From NCBI GenBank assembly GCA_009801085.1, contig VNWV01000004.1, forward strand, positions 2,728,001-2,792,000: a stretch of DNA of 64,000 bases. The letters run 5' to 3'. A model generated the notes under the pieces. The model was given only the letters and a program-made list of their open reading frames with translations. It searched no databases and was not told the DNA's origin. Numbering within the stretch: the stretch's first letter is position 1; every line of letters starts with the position of its first letter. Of the stretch, positions 22,202-33,753 are shown piece by piece. This stretch comes from Lasiodiplodia sp. COLG20. Taxonomy: Eukaryota > Ascomycota > Dothideomycetes > Botryosphaeriales > Botryosphaeriaceae. The position numbers and the translations under genes were made by a program.

Positions 22202-24135
22202 TCAGTCAAACCCCTCCCACTCCTCATCTTCATCTACCTTGTTTTTGTTTTGCTCCCTGACCTTCTCAATCATTGCCTGCAGTTCATCTTCCTTCTTCTT
22301 CTCCTCATCCGTCATCTTCTTCTTCCTCTCCACCTCCTTCTTCTTATGCCTCTTCTCCCTCCTCTCCTCCCTCAGCTTCTTCATCTCCCTCTGCTCGCTC
22401 CAAGCATTATCCTTTCCACCCTTCCGCTTCTTCGGGTTCTGTTCTTCCGTTCCGTTCTCCCGAGCCTCCTTCGCCTTCGCCTCTTCCTCCTTCCGAAGCT
22501 TTTCTCTGGTCTTGTCGGCGTACTTAAAATTCTCCCAATCAATCGACAGACCCAACTTCCAATCCCCGTCCCACTTCTTCATCTCCGGCATCCTCGGCAA
22601 CTTCAACAATCCCCACGCATCTGCGTGTTCCTTCCAGTCGAAATCCTTGACGCGGAAAATGCTGCTCGCAGCATGCTTGCTGTACGACTGAACCCAGCTC
22701 ACGAACGCGCGCTGAGCCTTGTCGTGGATGGCCCGATCCTTCAGCACCAGGTCCCGGATAGTTTGCGCTGCTTCCTGCGCCTCCTCATCTGTAGTGTCGA
22801 TGCTCGGATTCGCCAACGGCGCGACGGGTGTTTGCCGTACGGCAAGGAACGGAATGTAGTCTTCCTCGTGGGTTCCCTTGGTTAGGAAGGTGACGGCCAA
22901 ACCACGGCGTCCTGCACGTCCAGCGCGTCCACAGCGGTGAATGAAGGTTTTGGGGTCGGAGGGAGGGTCGATTTGGATGACGAGGTCTACGAGAGGAATG
23001 TCGAGACCGCGGGCGGCGACATCGGTGGTCAGGAGCACTGTGGGGGAAACACTCTCGGTGAATCGCTTGAAGTTTCTATCGCGCACATTCTGGGGATGCT
23101 TCCCATGCAGGGGCACAACAGTGGCTGCTGTTAGTATTGTTGGGAGTACGTGCTGGAAGTAGTCGACACCGGCGCATGTTGAGACATAGATGATGGATCT
23201 CTGGGGCGTAGGGGAGAGGGTGGAGAGAAGTTTCGCAACGGCCGGGAGTTTGTGAGAGGGAGATGTGAGGAGGTAGTTCATCTGCAGAGATGCCGGCGTG
23301 CGCTTGTCAAGAGCTCCAGAGGCCGACTTCACCTTGACTGCGATGCGGACCGGATTTCTCAAGCCAACACGTACGAGCTGTGACACGGCTTCGCTAACAC
23401 TGGCACTGAACAGACCGGTACGCCTCTGCTTCGGCAACCTCTGCAGGATCTTCTGCAAGTCATCCTTAAAGCCAAGATCCAGCAATCTGTCGGCCTCGTC
23501 CATCACCAGGACCTCGAACGAGGATTGCGGGCAGTGTACATGTGGAGAAGAAAGAAGTTCGAGGAGGCGTCCCGGAGTCGCAATGAGTAGGTTCGGCGAA
23601 GTTTTGAGGAAAGTACTAAGGTCCTGGGCGGGAGTGGTGTTTCCGCCGAGAAGCAGCTGGGGTATCACTTTGAGCGTAGAGGAAGGGAAGGAGGGTTTCT
23701 CGTCGGAGGTCTCGTCGCGGGGTTGTAATGCGGCTGCGGAGGGAGCATGGAAGGCAAGGAGGGAAGTGAGGACGGCGTGTATTTGGGTTGCTAGTTCTCT
23801 GCAAGCTCACAATCAGCTAAACGTGGCGATGGCGGAGAATATGGGAAGTACCTCGTCGGAGAGACGACAATGGCGCCAACATGGTGCTTCTTGAGTGGCT
23901 CCTCCAAACGCAGAAGACGCTCGACGACCGGAATGAGGAACGATAGCGTCTTTCCGCTGCCGGTCACAGCTTCCACCACCACATCCTTATAGCCCATGAA
24001 AAGCGGGATTGCGCTGGCCTGGACGGGCGTCATGCGCTCGAAGCCCATGCTGGAAACGGCGTCCAGGATCCATTCGGACAGCGGCGGAGTGAGAGCATCC
24101 CAGGCTCTGGGGTTCTTCGGCTTCTCGGGAGCCAT
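22202..24135 (-). CDS. spb4: ATP-dependent rRNA helicase Spb4
   Basis: Two exons (24135-23852 and 23798-22202; 53-bp intron inside the PTRELA motif, phase 2) encode 626 residues, the normal length for Spb4. This nucleolar DEAD-box helicase is needed for 60S subunit assembly and 27S pre-rRNA processing. Motifs in order: Q-motif region [15 protein letters not shown]; Walker [14 protein letters not shown] across the splice junction; ATPGR; DEAD box [15 protein letters not shown] instead of SAT, as is usual in fungal Spb4; [12 protein letters not shown]; and HRCGRAGR. The C-terminus is a basic Lys/Glu-rich tail, probably helical, as in orthologues. The reading frame stays open upstream to 24216, but the Met at 24135 begins the conserved [12 protein letters not shown] start. 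It is divergent with the diacylglycerol kinase gene. Confidence 0.95.
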
Positions 24136-24823
24136 GGCGAGGGGTATGTCGTGTGGGCAGCGCCAGGTGAAAGCGGCGCGCGGCGATGCGCTCAAGTCGC
24201 AGCGGGCGCTTCGCAAAAATTCGAGCGCGAGTCAGTAGTTATCGATAAGAGGGCGCATTGAGTCGTGTGCGGCACGTGCACGTGACTCGGCGCATCAGGG
24301 TCGGAACAGGGAATTCATCGACAGGCCACGGAGGCAGAGAGCGGTCGCGCGAGCGGTGACTGGCGCTATGCGGTGGTGCAAGCACATGCTTGCGGATGAC
24401 TGGCCGGCCGGAAGCGCAATGATGTGCGATCCGAGTCGGCCGGGCCAGCATCGCGCATGGGAAAAAATCAAGGCTACCCGGGTCCGCCGACTTCCAGCTC
24501 GCAATCTTACCTGTATCTGTGTCTTGCGCCCCTTCCGCCGCTTTTATTTCTGCCTGCTCTCTACATAAGCCTCCACGCTGGCCGCCGACACCGACGCCGC
24601 AGAACATGCGCCGGCAACACGCGCGACCAACGCGACGACGACCCTTCCATTAGTGCCCAGCTTCTTCTCGGCACGAGACCACCCTGCGACAACACCCAGC
24701 TCGTACCACAGTCCAAACTTCTACAACCTACTTTCCGAACTCTGGTCCTCCGCACGTTCAACCTTTTCTGGTTACGTCCGCCCACCTCTCCTCCCACCTT
24801 TCTCCGCCTGCTGGTATCCCGCC
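24136..24823. promoter_or_regulatory. Bidirectional promoter spb4 / diacylglycerol kinase
   Basis: 688 bp separate two divergent start codons. Two abutting E-boxes (CACGTGCACGTG, 24273-24284) lie 138 bp from the spb4 start and 540 bp from the kinase start. CACGTG is the classic site for basic helix-loop-helix regulators such as Cbf1- or Ino2/4-type factors; which one acts here is not known. The side nearest the kinase gene is C/T-rich. Confidence 0.5.
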
Positions 24824-26049
24824 ATGGCCGTGTCCATGCAATCCCAAATCCCGCGCACGCCGCGCGTTATCAGCCCGTCGCCCACCCCTTCAGAGAATGG
24901 CAGCGCGAGCGGTTACTTCACCCGTTCCGCCGCCCGGCGCATGAACAGCAGCCGTGAAGTCGTTTCGCCCCCAGCAATCGACGAGAACGACAGCAGCTCG
25001 GGCTCTGACGAGCTTGGCAGGCGCCCGCGCCTGCGCAGCAGAAGCCCTGTCAAGAAGAGGTTAAACGACGCTGCGGTTGCGCAAGCGGCAGGCAGGAACA
25101 AGAAGGACCTTTCGCTACCGAACGGCGCGGCAAACGGTCACCTTTCGCCGCACACTGCCAGTTCGAACAAGGAGTACTGGCGCAGTCTCAGTCGGAGCCC
25201 AAGCCCGCTCGGTCTGATCCCCATTCACCAGGAATGGCGGTCATTTGTACGTCTTGCTCTGCCTATGACATGTGCGAACCGTGGGAAGCTAACGGTCTTC
25301 AGATTCACCGACACGAAATCCCTCGCAAGATCCTCCACACTTCCATCGGCTTCCTCACTCTCGGGCTCTACGCCTCGTATGCGCAACCAACCCAGATCCA
25401 CCCCGTTCTGCTCTCGCTCTTCATCCCGATCTTCACGACTGACATCATACGGCACCGTTATCCTGCGTTCAACCGCTTCTACATTCGATGTTTGGGCGCC
25501 TTGATGCGCGAGTCTGAGGTCGACGGCTGGAACGGCGTTATCTGGTATCTTTTGGGCGCTTGGGCGGCTCTCCGCTTCTTCCCCAAGGACATTGGCGTCA
25601 TGGCCGTGATGCTGCTGAGCTGGTGCGACACGGCTGCCAGCACTGCCGGCAGGAGGTGGGGCAGGTACACTCCCAAGGTACGCCAGGGAAAGAGCTTGGC
25701 CGGCAGTCTGGCCGCCGTTGTGATGGGTGTCATTACCGCCGCGGCTTTCTATGGCTGGATCGCGCCCGGCGTGGAATCCCAGAACCCAACCATCGATTCC
25801 GGAGACTTCGCGTTTGCGTTCCAGGGTCAGCTTGGCCTGCCTACCGCGGTTAAGGACTTCCTCGGATGGACCAAGGACCAGGGAATCATTACCGGCAACC
25901 TGGCTCTCGGCACCATGAGTGTCGTGGCCGGTGTTGTGGCTAGCGTTAGCGAGGCCATCGACCTGTTCGGCTGGGACGATAACGTTACCATCCCCATCCT
26001 CTGCGCCGGTGGACTGTGGGGCTTCCTCAAGGTTTTTGGGTGCGCATGA
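24824..26049 (+). CDS. dgk1: CTP-dependent diacylglycerol kinase 1
   Basis: Two exons (24824-25246 and 25303-26049) flank a 56-bp intron with a GTACGT donor and a perfect GCTAAC branch site, giving 389 residues. Dgk1 phosphorylates diacylglycerol with CTP to make phosphatidate at the ER and nuclear envelope, opposing the Pah1/lipin phosphatase. Residues 1-140 are a Ser/Pro/Arg-rich disordered region, plausibly phosphorylated. The conserved CTP-transferase region follows with HRHEIPRKILHTSIGF, a basic segment IIRHRYPAFN, and the signature SWCDTAASTAGRRWGR followed by GKSLAGS. Several membrane helices run to the C-terminus. The Met at 24824 follows a CT-rich leader and matches the next Met only four codons later. 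Confidence 0.88.
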
Positions 26050-27310
26050 ATTGGCGCACTCTCCAGAAGAGGTCGAAGAGATTTCCAATACAAAGCATCT
26101 AGAGCACTGTTACAGCTTGACATATTTTTGCACTAGTTTGGCGTTTAGCAGGGGTCATTGGGAAGGGTCTATGGCTCGGGGCGGGAGGGTCCGGAATGGC
26201 CGGGATCATCTCGCGCCGCGTTGAAGAATGAACACCGAAGGATTGACGATCATGCCTCACTTCTAGAATTTTCTTTGGCCTGTCGATGCCTGAGAGGTAG
26301 AGGATATCGACGGGGGGCTTGTATGATACCACAGGCTGTGTAGATGATGAAAGCGACATAGCAGTAATGTTTGAACAAGTTATCAATTACCCGCCTTCTC
26401 TCTTGCTCGTCTGTTACTTCCAGATCCCCGTTCATAATTTTATGCATAAATCTTTTAAGGCTAAAGGGAGCCGAGAGCCCCTGTGAATCGCTCTCGGCAA
26501 CTCGCACTTCCAAGACCGCGTACCATAGACTTCGCGCCGAGACTAACATCGGCCGGGCGTGGAGGCCGAATGCCGACGGCACCGAGCAAGTGGGATATGT
26601 AAGTACGGAGGTTTTCCGCTCCAGCTCCGTCAGTATATTCGCAGTTCGCATGTATACTCGGGTCCGAACGTCTCCTTGGCACAGCCGAATTGTAGGTATG
26701 CGACTTCTCGGTCTGGAGAAGCAAACCGCTTGGCTTTCTCCACCGTGGTCTTGGGCTGATTCGTTGGTCAATTGCATCGGATGTGGCGCCGGAGTTCGGG
26801 GCGGGGAGAAGTGATGCGTGCAGGTAAGCGGAGCATTATTGGGATATATATATACATGTCAGCACGTTTCTACTGCCATCGGAGTATGAGAAAGGACTGC
26901 AGGAATTTCCAGCAATTCCTAGACGCATAGCGATTGACCGTTGTGTTCCGCTTCTTGACGCCGAAAGGGCGAAGAACAAGGTTAGCGGCGTCGTGCCCCG
27001 CTCTGTACCACCTCCGTCTTACACAGCAGCTTACAAGACACCTCGTTTTCGGAACCTATCCGAAGTCTTGGAAACTGAAGCCACTGCGTCAATCATTGCG
27101 AATTATAAGCAACCGAGCCCGAGGCCGAGACCGAGGAGGGATACCGATCAAGCTGTAGTTTAAATATTCCCCGCTCGAATCGCCAGAAAGCACTGGAACT
27201 GTTTGGTTACACAGCGCAAAGAAGAAAGCAAGCTCTCCGCCATCTCTTAAAAAACCGAATTCTCCCCAGACAAGAAACAAAAGAACCAAAACACCAAAAA
27301 AAAAAAAACC
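26050..27310. other. Intergenic, no gene seen
   Basis: No frame here shows a family, splice support or coding character. A short (TA)n run lies near 26842. The final 15 bases before 27311 are an almost pure A run that forms the leader of the next gene. Confidence 0.5.
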
Positions 27311-27799
27311 ATGGGCCTCCCCACCGCCGGCCAAACCCTCCTCACCCTCGTCTCGCTGACGACCAGCTTCGGCTGCTACATCGCCGACTGGAACGACACG
27401 CACATCTACCACCCGCTGTGGCTGCCGCACGCCAAGTTCCACAACGGGCAGACCATGTCGATGGGCCTGCTGCTCGGCTTCGCGACGCTGTGGTACACGT
27501 TCGTGCCGGGCGCGCTGCCCGCGTCGCTGGCGGCGAGCAAGGAGAAAAAGGCCATCGTCGAGGTGCGCCAGGGCAAGCAGCTCGAGCGCCTGCGCACCGC
27601 CGTCCTGCTCGGCGCCCTGTACTGGGTCACGCAGGCCAGCGCGTATTTCTATCCTGGTGTCGCGGCGTTCGATCACGTGCCGGGCAGGGAGCACGAGGTG
27701 CATGATCCGCTGCTGCAGGCGAAGTTGGAGGGGGCCATGTTTGTCATGTTGGGCGGTGCGTGGTTGTTGGAGAAGAGGAGGATTTTGAGCCAGGCGTAG
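27311..27799 (+). CDS. Small multi-span membrane protein (possibly DUF6640)
   Basis: A single-exon gene of 162 residues. Four hydrophobic helices are visible: TAGQTLLTLVSLTTSFG near residues 5-22, a segment around MGLLLGFATLWYTFVPG (56-72), TAVLLGALYWVTQASAYF (97-114), and AMFVMLGGAWLLE (144-156). Between the first two comes the distinctive ADWNDTHIYHPLWLPHAKFH, rich in His, Trp and Asp. From memory this resembles the fungal family DUF6640; the match is not certain and no function is known. Strong G/C at third codon positions supports coding. The start codon directly follows a run of A, an efficient fungal leader. It is convergent with the 28.3-kb gene. Confidence 0.75.
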   Translation: MGLPTAGQTLLTLVSLTTSFGCYIADWNDTHIYHPLWLPHAKFHNGQTMSMGLLLGFATLWYTFVPGALPASLAASKEKKAIVEVRQGKQLERLRTAVLLGALYWVTQASAYFYPGVAAFDHVPGREHEVHDPLLQAKLEGAMFVMLGGAWLLEKRRILSQA

Positions 27800-28316
27800 A
27801 GAGACAGTGTGTGGCGAGCTGAGAGGCGCGAATGCTGAGGAGATGAGCGGGTGATGTATTGAGCTATCCGAAAGAAAGCACTAAATACCCACCTTGACCA
27901 TCGCGCCTGCCAACAACGGGGGTGCCAGGGCAAAATGGGGGAGGGGTGATTGGCGAGGCCAAGTTGTGGGGTGTATATGCTTGGAAGATACTGGAGGGTT
28001 AGGTTTGAGGGATTCATTTTGGAACTCAAAAGAAGGTTTCAGTCTGAGAGGTCCAGGTCGGAGCCCAAGAGGAGATTGCTGAAGGAATAGTCTCGGAAAC
28101 CAGGCTTTACAAGAGAGAGTCCTAAACAGGGGTAAAAATTGAGAACGGCGAAAGCATTTATCTGTTTTCATGAGCGTATTAGTCTATTAAGCGTTTTCTA
28201 GTCTATGTTCAGTGATGATACATGTCTTCATACCCGTACACATGCCCCGTTACAGATGGATAAGTACTGTACATTGCTTTTTACATTATTTTCCAAAATC
28301 AACATCGTCAACGACT
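27800..28316. other. Convergent 3' flank
   Basis: No gene is seen between the two convergent stops. The sequence is of mixed composition with scattered A/T runs. Confidence 0.45.
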
Positions 28317-29510
28317 TTACTCGTCCGAAGTCTTGTGTGCTTTCCTCGCTTTCACATTTTCCTGGCCTTCGGTGGCAGCGCCGGTGGCGGCAGCCTGGGC
28401 CTGAGCCTTTGCCTCAACCTCCATCATGTACGACACGATATCGTCCTCATTCTGATCGAGCATCTGCTCGTCCAGCTCGACCTGCTTCTTCTTCTCCTCG
28501 GTCTTCTTCTTCTGCTTCTCCATGTTCCTCTTCAGGAGCTGAGTGATGGAGAAGACGATGGCGCAGCCAACCCACATGATGTTGCGCTTTGCGTAGTATC
28601 CGGCGAGCAGGATGTAGCAGCCGGGCGGCACGACACCGCCCTCGAATTGGTCCGGATGCTCAGCGCGCAGGACGCACTCGTCGTACGCCTTGCTGACCTT
28701 GGTGTGGATCTTGTTGACGCGGCACGCCGTCGTCTTGCAGTTGACGAACTCCTGGTCCCAGCCGGGGTAGACGCGGGCGTGGGGCGGGTTGAGCCAGTCG
28801 AGCTCGTTGCGCCAGGCGAAGTGCTCAGTGTTGCCGTCGTGGGTACCGACTGCGACCCACAGCTCGGGGTGCTCGAAGGGGTAGGCCTCGCCGTCGATGT
28901 TGGCGGCGTTCCGCTCGATGCGCAGGATGCTGTTCTGCGGCGCGCGCATGTACGACAGCCGGAAGCCCGTGGGTGCGCCCGGCGCCACCTCGCCGACCTT
29001 GGTCAGGTTGTACGCAACGCCTTTGACGTCGTGGGTGCCATTGGCGAAGACGGTGTCGAAGCTGATGGTGCCCTCGATGGGCACGCTGGGCGCGACGTCC
29101 GGCTCGGGCCCGTCGACGAAGAGACGCAGGGCGCTGGCGATGTTGTCGTCGCTGGCCCCGCTGTTGATGGGGAAAGCGATGTCCGAGACTGTGTATCCAT
29201 TCACCTGCGCGCCCTCGTCCCCGTCCAGCCCGAGCGTGCGTGTGATCCGGAAGTCAATCTCCAACACGCCGTCCTGCAGGTTCTTCTTCGGCCGGCTGGG
29301 GTCCGCGGGGAAGCACTTGCTGCACTCGATGGGGAACTGGACGTGGAGGAAGCCGCTGCTGCCGCCATCGGCGACGCGGATGGGGAGGTCGTTGAAGGGG
29401 CGCTGATCGCGGGGCGAGATGAGCATGTCTTTTTTGATGGGCCGCCAGCCTGCTGAGGCCAAGGGCGCGAGGCCGCCGGTCGCGGCGAGAAGGATTGTCG
29501 AGGTCCGCAT
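28317..29510 (-). CDS. Secretory-pathway type I membrane protein, function unknown
   Basis: A single-exon gene of 397 residues. It opens with a signal peptide (MRTSTILLAATGGLAPLASA, cleavage expected before GW). A lumenal domain of about 280 residues follows, with Cys pairs (CSKC near residue 61, and single Cys in NCKTTACR), one or two N-glycosylation sequons and a SYMRAPQNSILRIERN stretch. One membrane helix lies near residues 305-325 (YILLAGYYAKRNIMWVGC and on). The cytosolic tail is a Lys/Glu/Gln-rich coiled coil (NMEKQKKKTEEKKKQ) followed by Ala/Gln. From memory it may belong to DUF7728; this is tentative. The architecture suggests an ER or Golgi resident, but no catalytic motif is visible. 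Confidence 0.75.
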   Translation of the reverse strand: MRTSTILLAATGGLAPLASAGWRPIKKDMLISPRDQRPFNDLPIRVADGGSSGFLHVQFPIECSKCFPADPSRPKKNLQDGVLEIDFRITRTLGLDGDEGAQVNGYTVSDIAFPINSGASDDNIASALRLFVDGPEPDVAPSVPIEGTISFDTVFANGTHDVKGVAYNLTKVGEVAPGAPTGFRLSYMRAPQNSILRIERNAANIDGEAYPFEHPELWVAVGTHDGNTEHFAWRNELDWLNPPHARVYPGWDQEFVNCKTTACRVNKIHTKVSKAYDECVLRAEHPDQFEGGVVPPGCYILLAGYYAKRNIMWVGCAIVFSITQLLKRNMEKQKKKTEEKKKQVELDEQMLDQNEDDIVSYMMEVEAKAQAQAAATGAATEGQENVKARKAHKTSDE

Positions 29511-30084
29511 GGTAGTTTACGTGCTGGGAGGAGCGGCGGAGGTGAGAACAGCGGATGAAAAGGGGAATTGGCGCGGAAGTGCTGACGGGGAACTTTTGAG
29601 AAAGGCGCTACGGTGGAGAACTGGCTAGGGTCTGGGTAGATGCAAGGCGGTGAAGCGTGTCGGCTGCGTCATTTTTCTCGGCGACGCTCGGGTCCCCCGC
29701 GGAGCCCCGAGCAAGGGTCTTGCGGTTTTTAAAGCCCACACATCCACGCCCACTCATGCGCCGAGAATTTGTCAATGGTCATCACCTCAGGTTCTCTCCA
29801 ACACCCCATGCTCTAGAATCAGAGGAATCGAAATTTTTTTCATTCAGTACCGGATTTTATCTGACGAGACGCACCAAACGATCTTCAAGCCATGACATAA
29901 CGGAGCACATTTCCAAGTCTCATTATTCCAATACCAGTTCAGCATCCAAAGGAAAAATTGAAGAAACCTGGCCGTGAGAAAAGAAATCATAGCAATTTGG
30001 TAACGTAAATCCCGAAATTGACTGAGACTTCACAAAATGAGCCGCCAGAAAATCAAATGTATGGGAGTCAGGGAGAAGACGGTA
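29511..30084. other. Intergenic
   Basis: This is the promoter side of the 28.3-kb gene and the 3' flank of the first array paralogue. No gene or repeat is seen. Confidence 0.45.
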
Positions 30085-31437
30085 CTAAGACCCAAACAAG
30101 GTCCAATCAGCCTCCCAAGGAGCAGGCGAATCAGAGATCAGTGTATCCGACATCCCAGAATCGAATGTGAAAGTGCTGGTAGGAGGAGTCGGGGCCGGGG
30201 CCGGGGCCGGGGCCGGGGCCGGAACCCGTGCGGCGTCATGAACACTCAGCGCTGGCAATGGAAGATTACCGTCAATGTTGAGTTGCGCCATAAAGGCTAC
30301 GCAAGCCCGGGGTTCAGGCGAGAAAGTCGGCGAGAAAGCTGGCGACACACGGATCTGGGGCGGCGGAGAGCCCTGATACGGGACGTAGTCGTTGGGCAAG
30401 CGCGTCTCTCCGCCCATCGGCTCGTCGAATTGGGGCTGCTGTAGCTCAGTGTCGTCTACCCGTCTCTTCTTCGAGATATGGGCCTCAGAGTCGGCTATGG
30501 GCATTGGCGGATTATCCTCAAAGTTGAGCGGAGTTCTCGGAGATGCGCTCATCGGGGTACTGGCACGGGAAGTGCAAGAGCTGCGGTCGTCGTCGTTTTG
30601 CTGGACGTGGAATTCCCCGAAGAGTTGCTCTTGCACGTCACGCATGAGCCTCTTCATTCGGCGTTCGACCTGCTGCGCGGACCCGGACCAGAAACCGCTT
30701 GAAATGGAGCCGAGCTTTTCCCCAAGAACGCGATCGGAGTTTTCCTTGCAGTAGCGGTGGTAGTCCTCCACATCCGGGGAAGGCGTGTCATGACAATCTG
30801 TGAATAGTGAGCACTCGACACCCCCGTATAGCGGTACAAGCCCAGACGCGGACCTGGGGTACCTACAAGGCGTTGACACCGCCTCCTCATCTGGGAACAA
30901 CGTCTGGTAGATATCCCTCCACTTATCCTCGTCTGTCTTTCTGTCGCTTTTCCGCTCTCTCTTCTTCAGCCTGCTTCTCTGTTCCTGATCGAATCCGTCC
31001 CCGTAGTCTCGCTGGCACTCGCGGAATGCACAGGGGTGTCTCGCAGAATGATGTTCCTCGAGGGCGGCATCGTCATTTTCAAAAAGTTCGTGGCATCTGA
31101 AGCAGCGGAGCTGCATGTGATGTCTATATAGATGCTCCCTAGGGTGTATTAGTACAGATGCTGCTACCCTACTCTCGACTGCTTACTTCAAACGTGCGAT
31201 AGTCCTGAAGCCAGGGTAGACACAAGACCTCTGCGTGGGCTCTTCATTCGGCGACCGCTTATGGTAAGGACAGGCGAAGCGCAGTTGCGATCCCTCCGTT
31301 TGGATTCTAAGCGCTGGCCGAGTGATTTGATTGGGTGATGGCGGAGGTGCGAGCCGATCAAAATTGCCCAGTTGGATGCCTTGACCTAAGTTGTAACTAC
31401 CTTGCGCAGCAGAGGGAAACCAGCCTTGGTTGGGCAT
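30085..31437 (-). CDS. Array paralogue 1: double Cys/His-finger LFP protein
   Basis: Three exons (31437-31187, 31138-30867, 30797-30085) give about 411 residues. Module one is C-x15-C-x13-H-x4-H, starting at FACPY; module two is C-x2-C-x13-H-x6-C. A basic linker and KWRDIYQTLFP follow. The first intron (48 bp, GTACTAATAC branch) splits the Lys of RLK-EHL in phase 2. The second (69 bp) splits the Tyr of TPY in phase 1. Both positions recur in the four sister genes. The C-terminal half is Ser/Pro-rich with a helix around QQVERRMKRLMRDVQEQLF, and a Pro-Ala repeat encoded by GGGGCC units. It is probably a nuclear DNA- or protein-binding regulator, but this is inferred only from the zinc-type modules. 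The start is the least certain part: this copy lacks the small first intron of its sisters, and the frame is open upstream to 31656. Confidence 0.75.
30190..30222 (-). repeat. GGGGCC hexanucleotide repeat inside coding region
   Basis: Five uninterrupted GGGGCC units lie on the plus strand. Read from the minus strand they encode the Pro-Ala repeat of array paralogue 1. Such G-tracts can form quadruplexes and vary in copy number. Confidence 0.85.
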
Positions 31438-33753
31438 GCGGCAAGTTTGAAATGATCTGGAGCCTAGAGCCAGCTTCTGTGATGGGTGGGGCAATTCCAG
31501 ACAGGACTTCTGTAGATCTTCCACCTTAAGCGGAGGTATGGTGGGCCACAAGCTGCAAGGAATGGCGGGATTAGGGAACGACAAGAAGGGATAGAGACTG
31601 CCACAACGTTGACCGTTCCAAGTACTCTCCAATAGGAAGAAATGGGCGCCCACCAAAGATTTCCGGCTGAACGAGAAAATGGGATGGCTGAGCCGCCGGG
31701 TGGCAATCGATACTTATCAATTTAATCAAAAATGAGGCTGAAACTCGCAGAACGGGCAGTCCGCAAAAGAGCGTTTAGTCGCATGGGGTCACACGCCCGT
31801 GCTGCGCACGCGTGCACACGAGACAGACCGGTGTGGCGTCTTCACTGGAGGACAGCAAAGCAGGATTACATTGGCACGGCAGTCTGCATACTTTTCCTTG
31901 CTTTTGCATCCGCAGCACTTTTGCGAGGCAGAATTCGCAGCCTGGGGACGGCCGACGTGCATCTATCCCACATAGTCCGCCAATCATTCCCAACTACGCG
32001 TTTACCGCTCAACACAGCCATGCTGCAAGTGTTCTGCTCCGCCCCAGACCCCCAGGCAGTCTGCAGCCTGGCGAACATGTTCCCCTCCAAAGATCTACAA
32101 ATACATCATACCCTTAAAAAAAATTTACCTTGTGTCCGGGTGGCTTAGCACATTAGCGCTCTTTGATGATCGCCGGAGACCCACAACAACGTGTTCATGG
32201 AGTCCGAGCCCGCTACACGATGAATGACGTCGGAGACCCAAGAAACCCTTCTAAATCAACCACACTATATCATTCCAATCTTCACCCTAGACTTAACCTA
32301 TCGGACAGAGTAGATACTAGCTAATAAGACAGGTTCATGAGCACAGCACGAAGTGCTTGTGATTACTCGGCGCGGCCAACTACCGTAAAAAGCTATCTGC
32401 ATATGCTAAGCCCCTCATTATTGATTGGGCGAAAATAGAACACATGTGAGTACTAGAGTGGAAGGCGATCACCGGCAAGGCTCATGTCTGGAAGTTTTAC
32501 CGATAAGGCAGATTGACAATATGGAGAATCGTAACACGATATTCACAATGTCTTCTGGGATTGGTGGTGTTCTTCACGTTCGTTGAGCTTAGTGTCAGCC
32601 GGGCTTTTCTAGATTGTCAGCAGCACCCAAGTTTAACAGCTCTCGGTCACAGACACTGAAAGATTCGGTATCTTTCTCTTCGTAGGGACTCGAGGAACGC
32701 GGTCTGACCGGCTTCAATGTCTGGCAATGATCGGGAGGCGGGGAAGTATTGACGATGACAGGTCCAAGGACGTGCGGCTGAAGAAATTCGGATAGCAGCT
32801 TTTTCCAATCATTGAGGCAAAACTCGGCTGTTAAAGGTGCACCCAGGAAAAGGCTTTAGAAATTGACAGAGCCGTCTTCGATTCCTGGAGAAATCAAAAA
32901 GTGAAGGAGTCAGCACAACAAAATGGTATATGCGCTCGATACTATACCCGTTTCCGGGGCAATTTTCGGCCAGGGCTTCGGCGTATATGGCAGCAAAGAT
33001 GTAGGTTTAGAAATTGGGTGTTGAGAGTAAAAAGCTGTGTTGATGTGGATTCCACCGTCCATGTCGAATGATGAGAAGGTGTGCAGACAATTGCGTTTTT
33101 ATGCTGCGTGCTCTCACGAGCAGTCACCCCAACCGCTGGCTTGCGCAATGCTCCGCGCGATAACTCGCAAGCGCGCAAGATGATGGAAGCCGCGCGCGCC
33201 TCAATGCAGTGCTAGCAAGGTGGGTGGTCATACATTGCCTCAGCTGAAGGTTGCGCGGTCTTCCGACAGCCAATCAATCTCAAAAGTGGATACGGGAACA
33301 CCACATCGGGAACCAGGCGCCTAATCGAGCTGCACGGCTGCGGCGAGGCAGAGTTGGGGGCCACGCAGCATACGAGGCAGACACTAAAAAGAGGCAATCG
33401 TGCGGCCTCCGCAGCTCTTCCGGATTAACCGACGTGCATGAACCCCCAGGCCCCACAGCCACGGACTTGAACGCAAAGACTCAGCCACCGTCGGACGCGC
33501 GCTGTCTCTGCTGCCTGCTGGCTTGTATCAAAGAACGAGCCGCATACCAATGGCCTCACTTATTGTCTGCAGGGTTCCGCTACACCAATGTGAAGATTCA
33601 TTGACGAGATACTCAATCCAAATAATCCGAAATACAGCCGTAAACGAATGTTGATTTGCTGGAAAGAACAGAGGGGGGTAGTTGCCTGTTCAATAGCCGC
33701 CGTTTTGTAGAATCCAATGAAAGATATCCAAAGTGAGAGTCACTGTTACTGGT
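31438..33753. other. Gap between array paralogues 1 and 2
   Basis: About 2.3 kb contain no supported gene. A T-poor A run precedes 32129. The segment 32129-32222 faintly resembles a tRNA but does not fold as one. Short frames on both strands lack splice support. Confidence 0.45.

Noticed and set aside
28212..29456. 414-codon plus-strand frame
   Set aside because: It is the antisense shadow of the well-supported secretory membrane protein; its Val/Leu/Asp/Ala composition mirrors GC-rich third positions of that gene.
32129..32222. tRNA-like segment (GTCCGGGTGGCTTAGCAC with a GAGTCCGAGCCCGC end)
   Set aside because: The 5' end resembles an A box, but the acceptor stem pairs only over four bases, the T arm lacks the TTCGA core, and no anticodon stem forms. 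At most a decayed tRNA-derived fragment.
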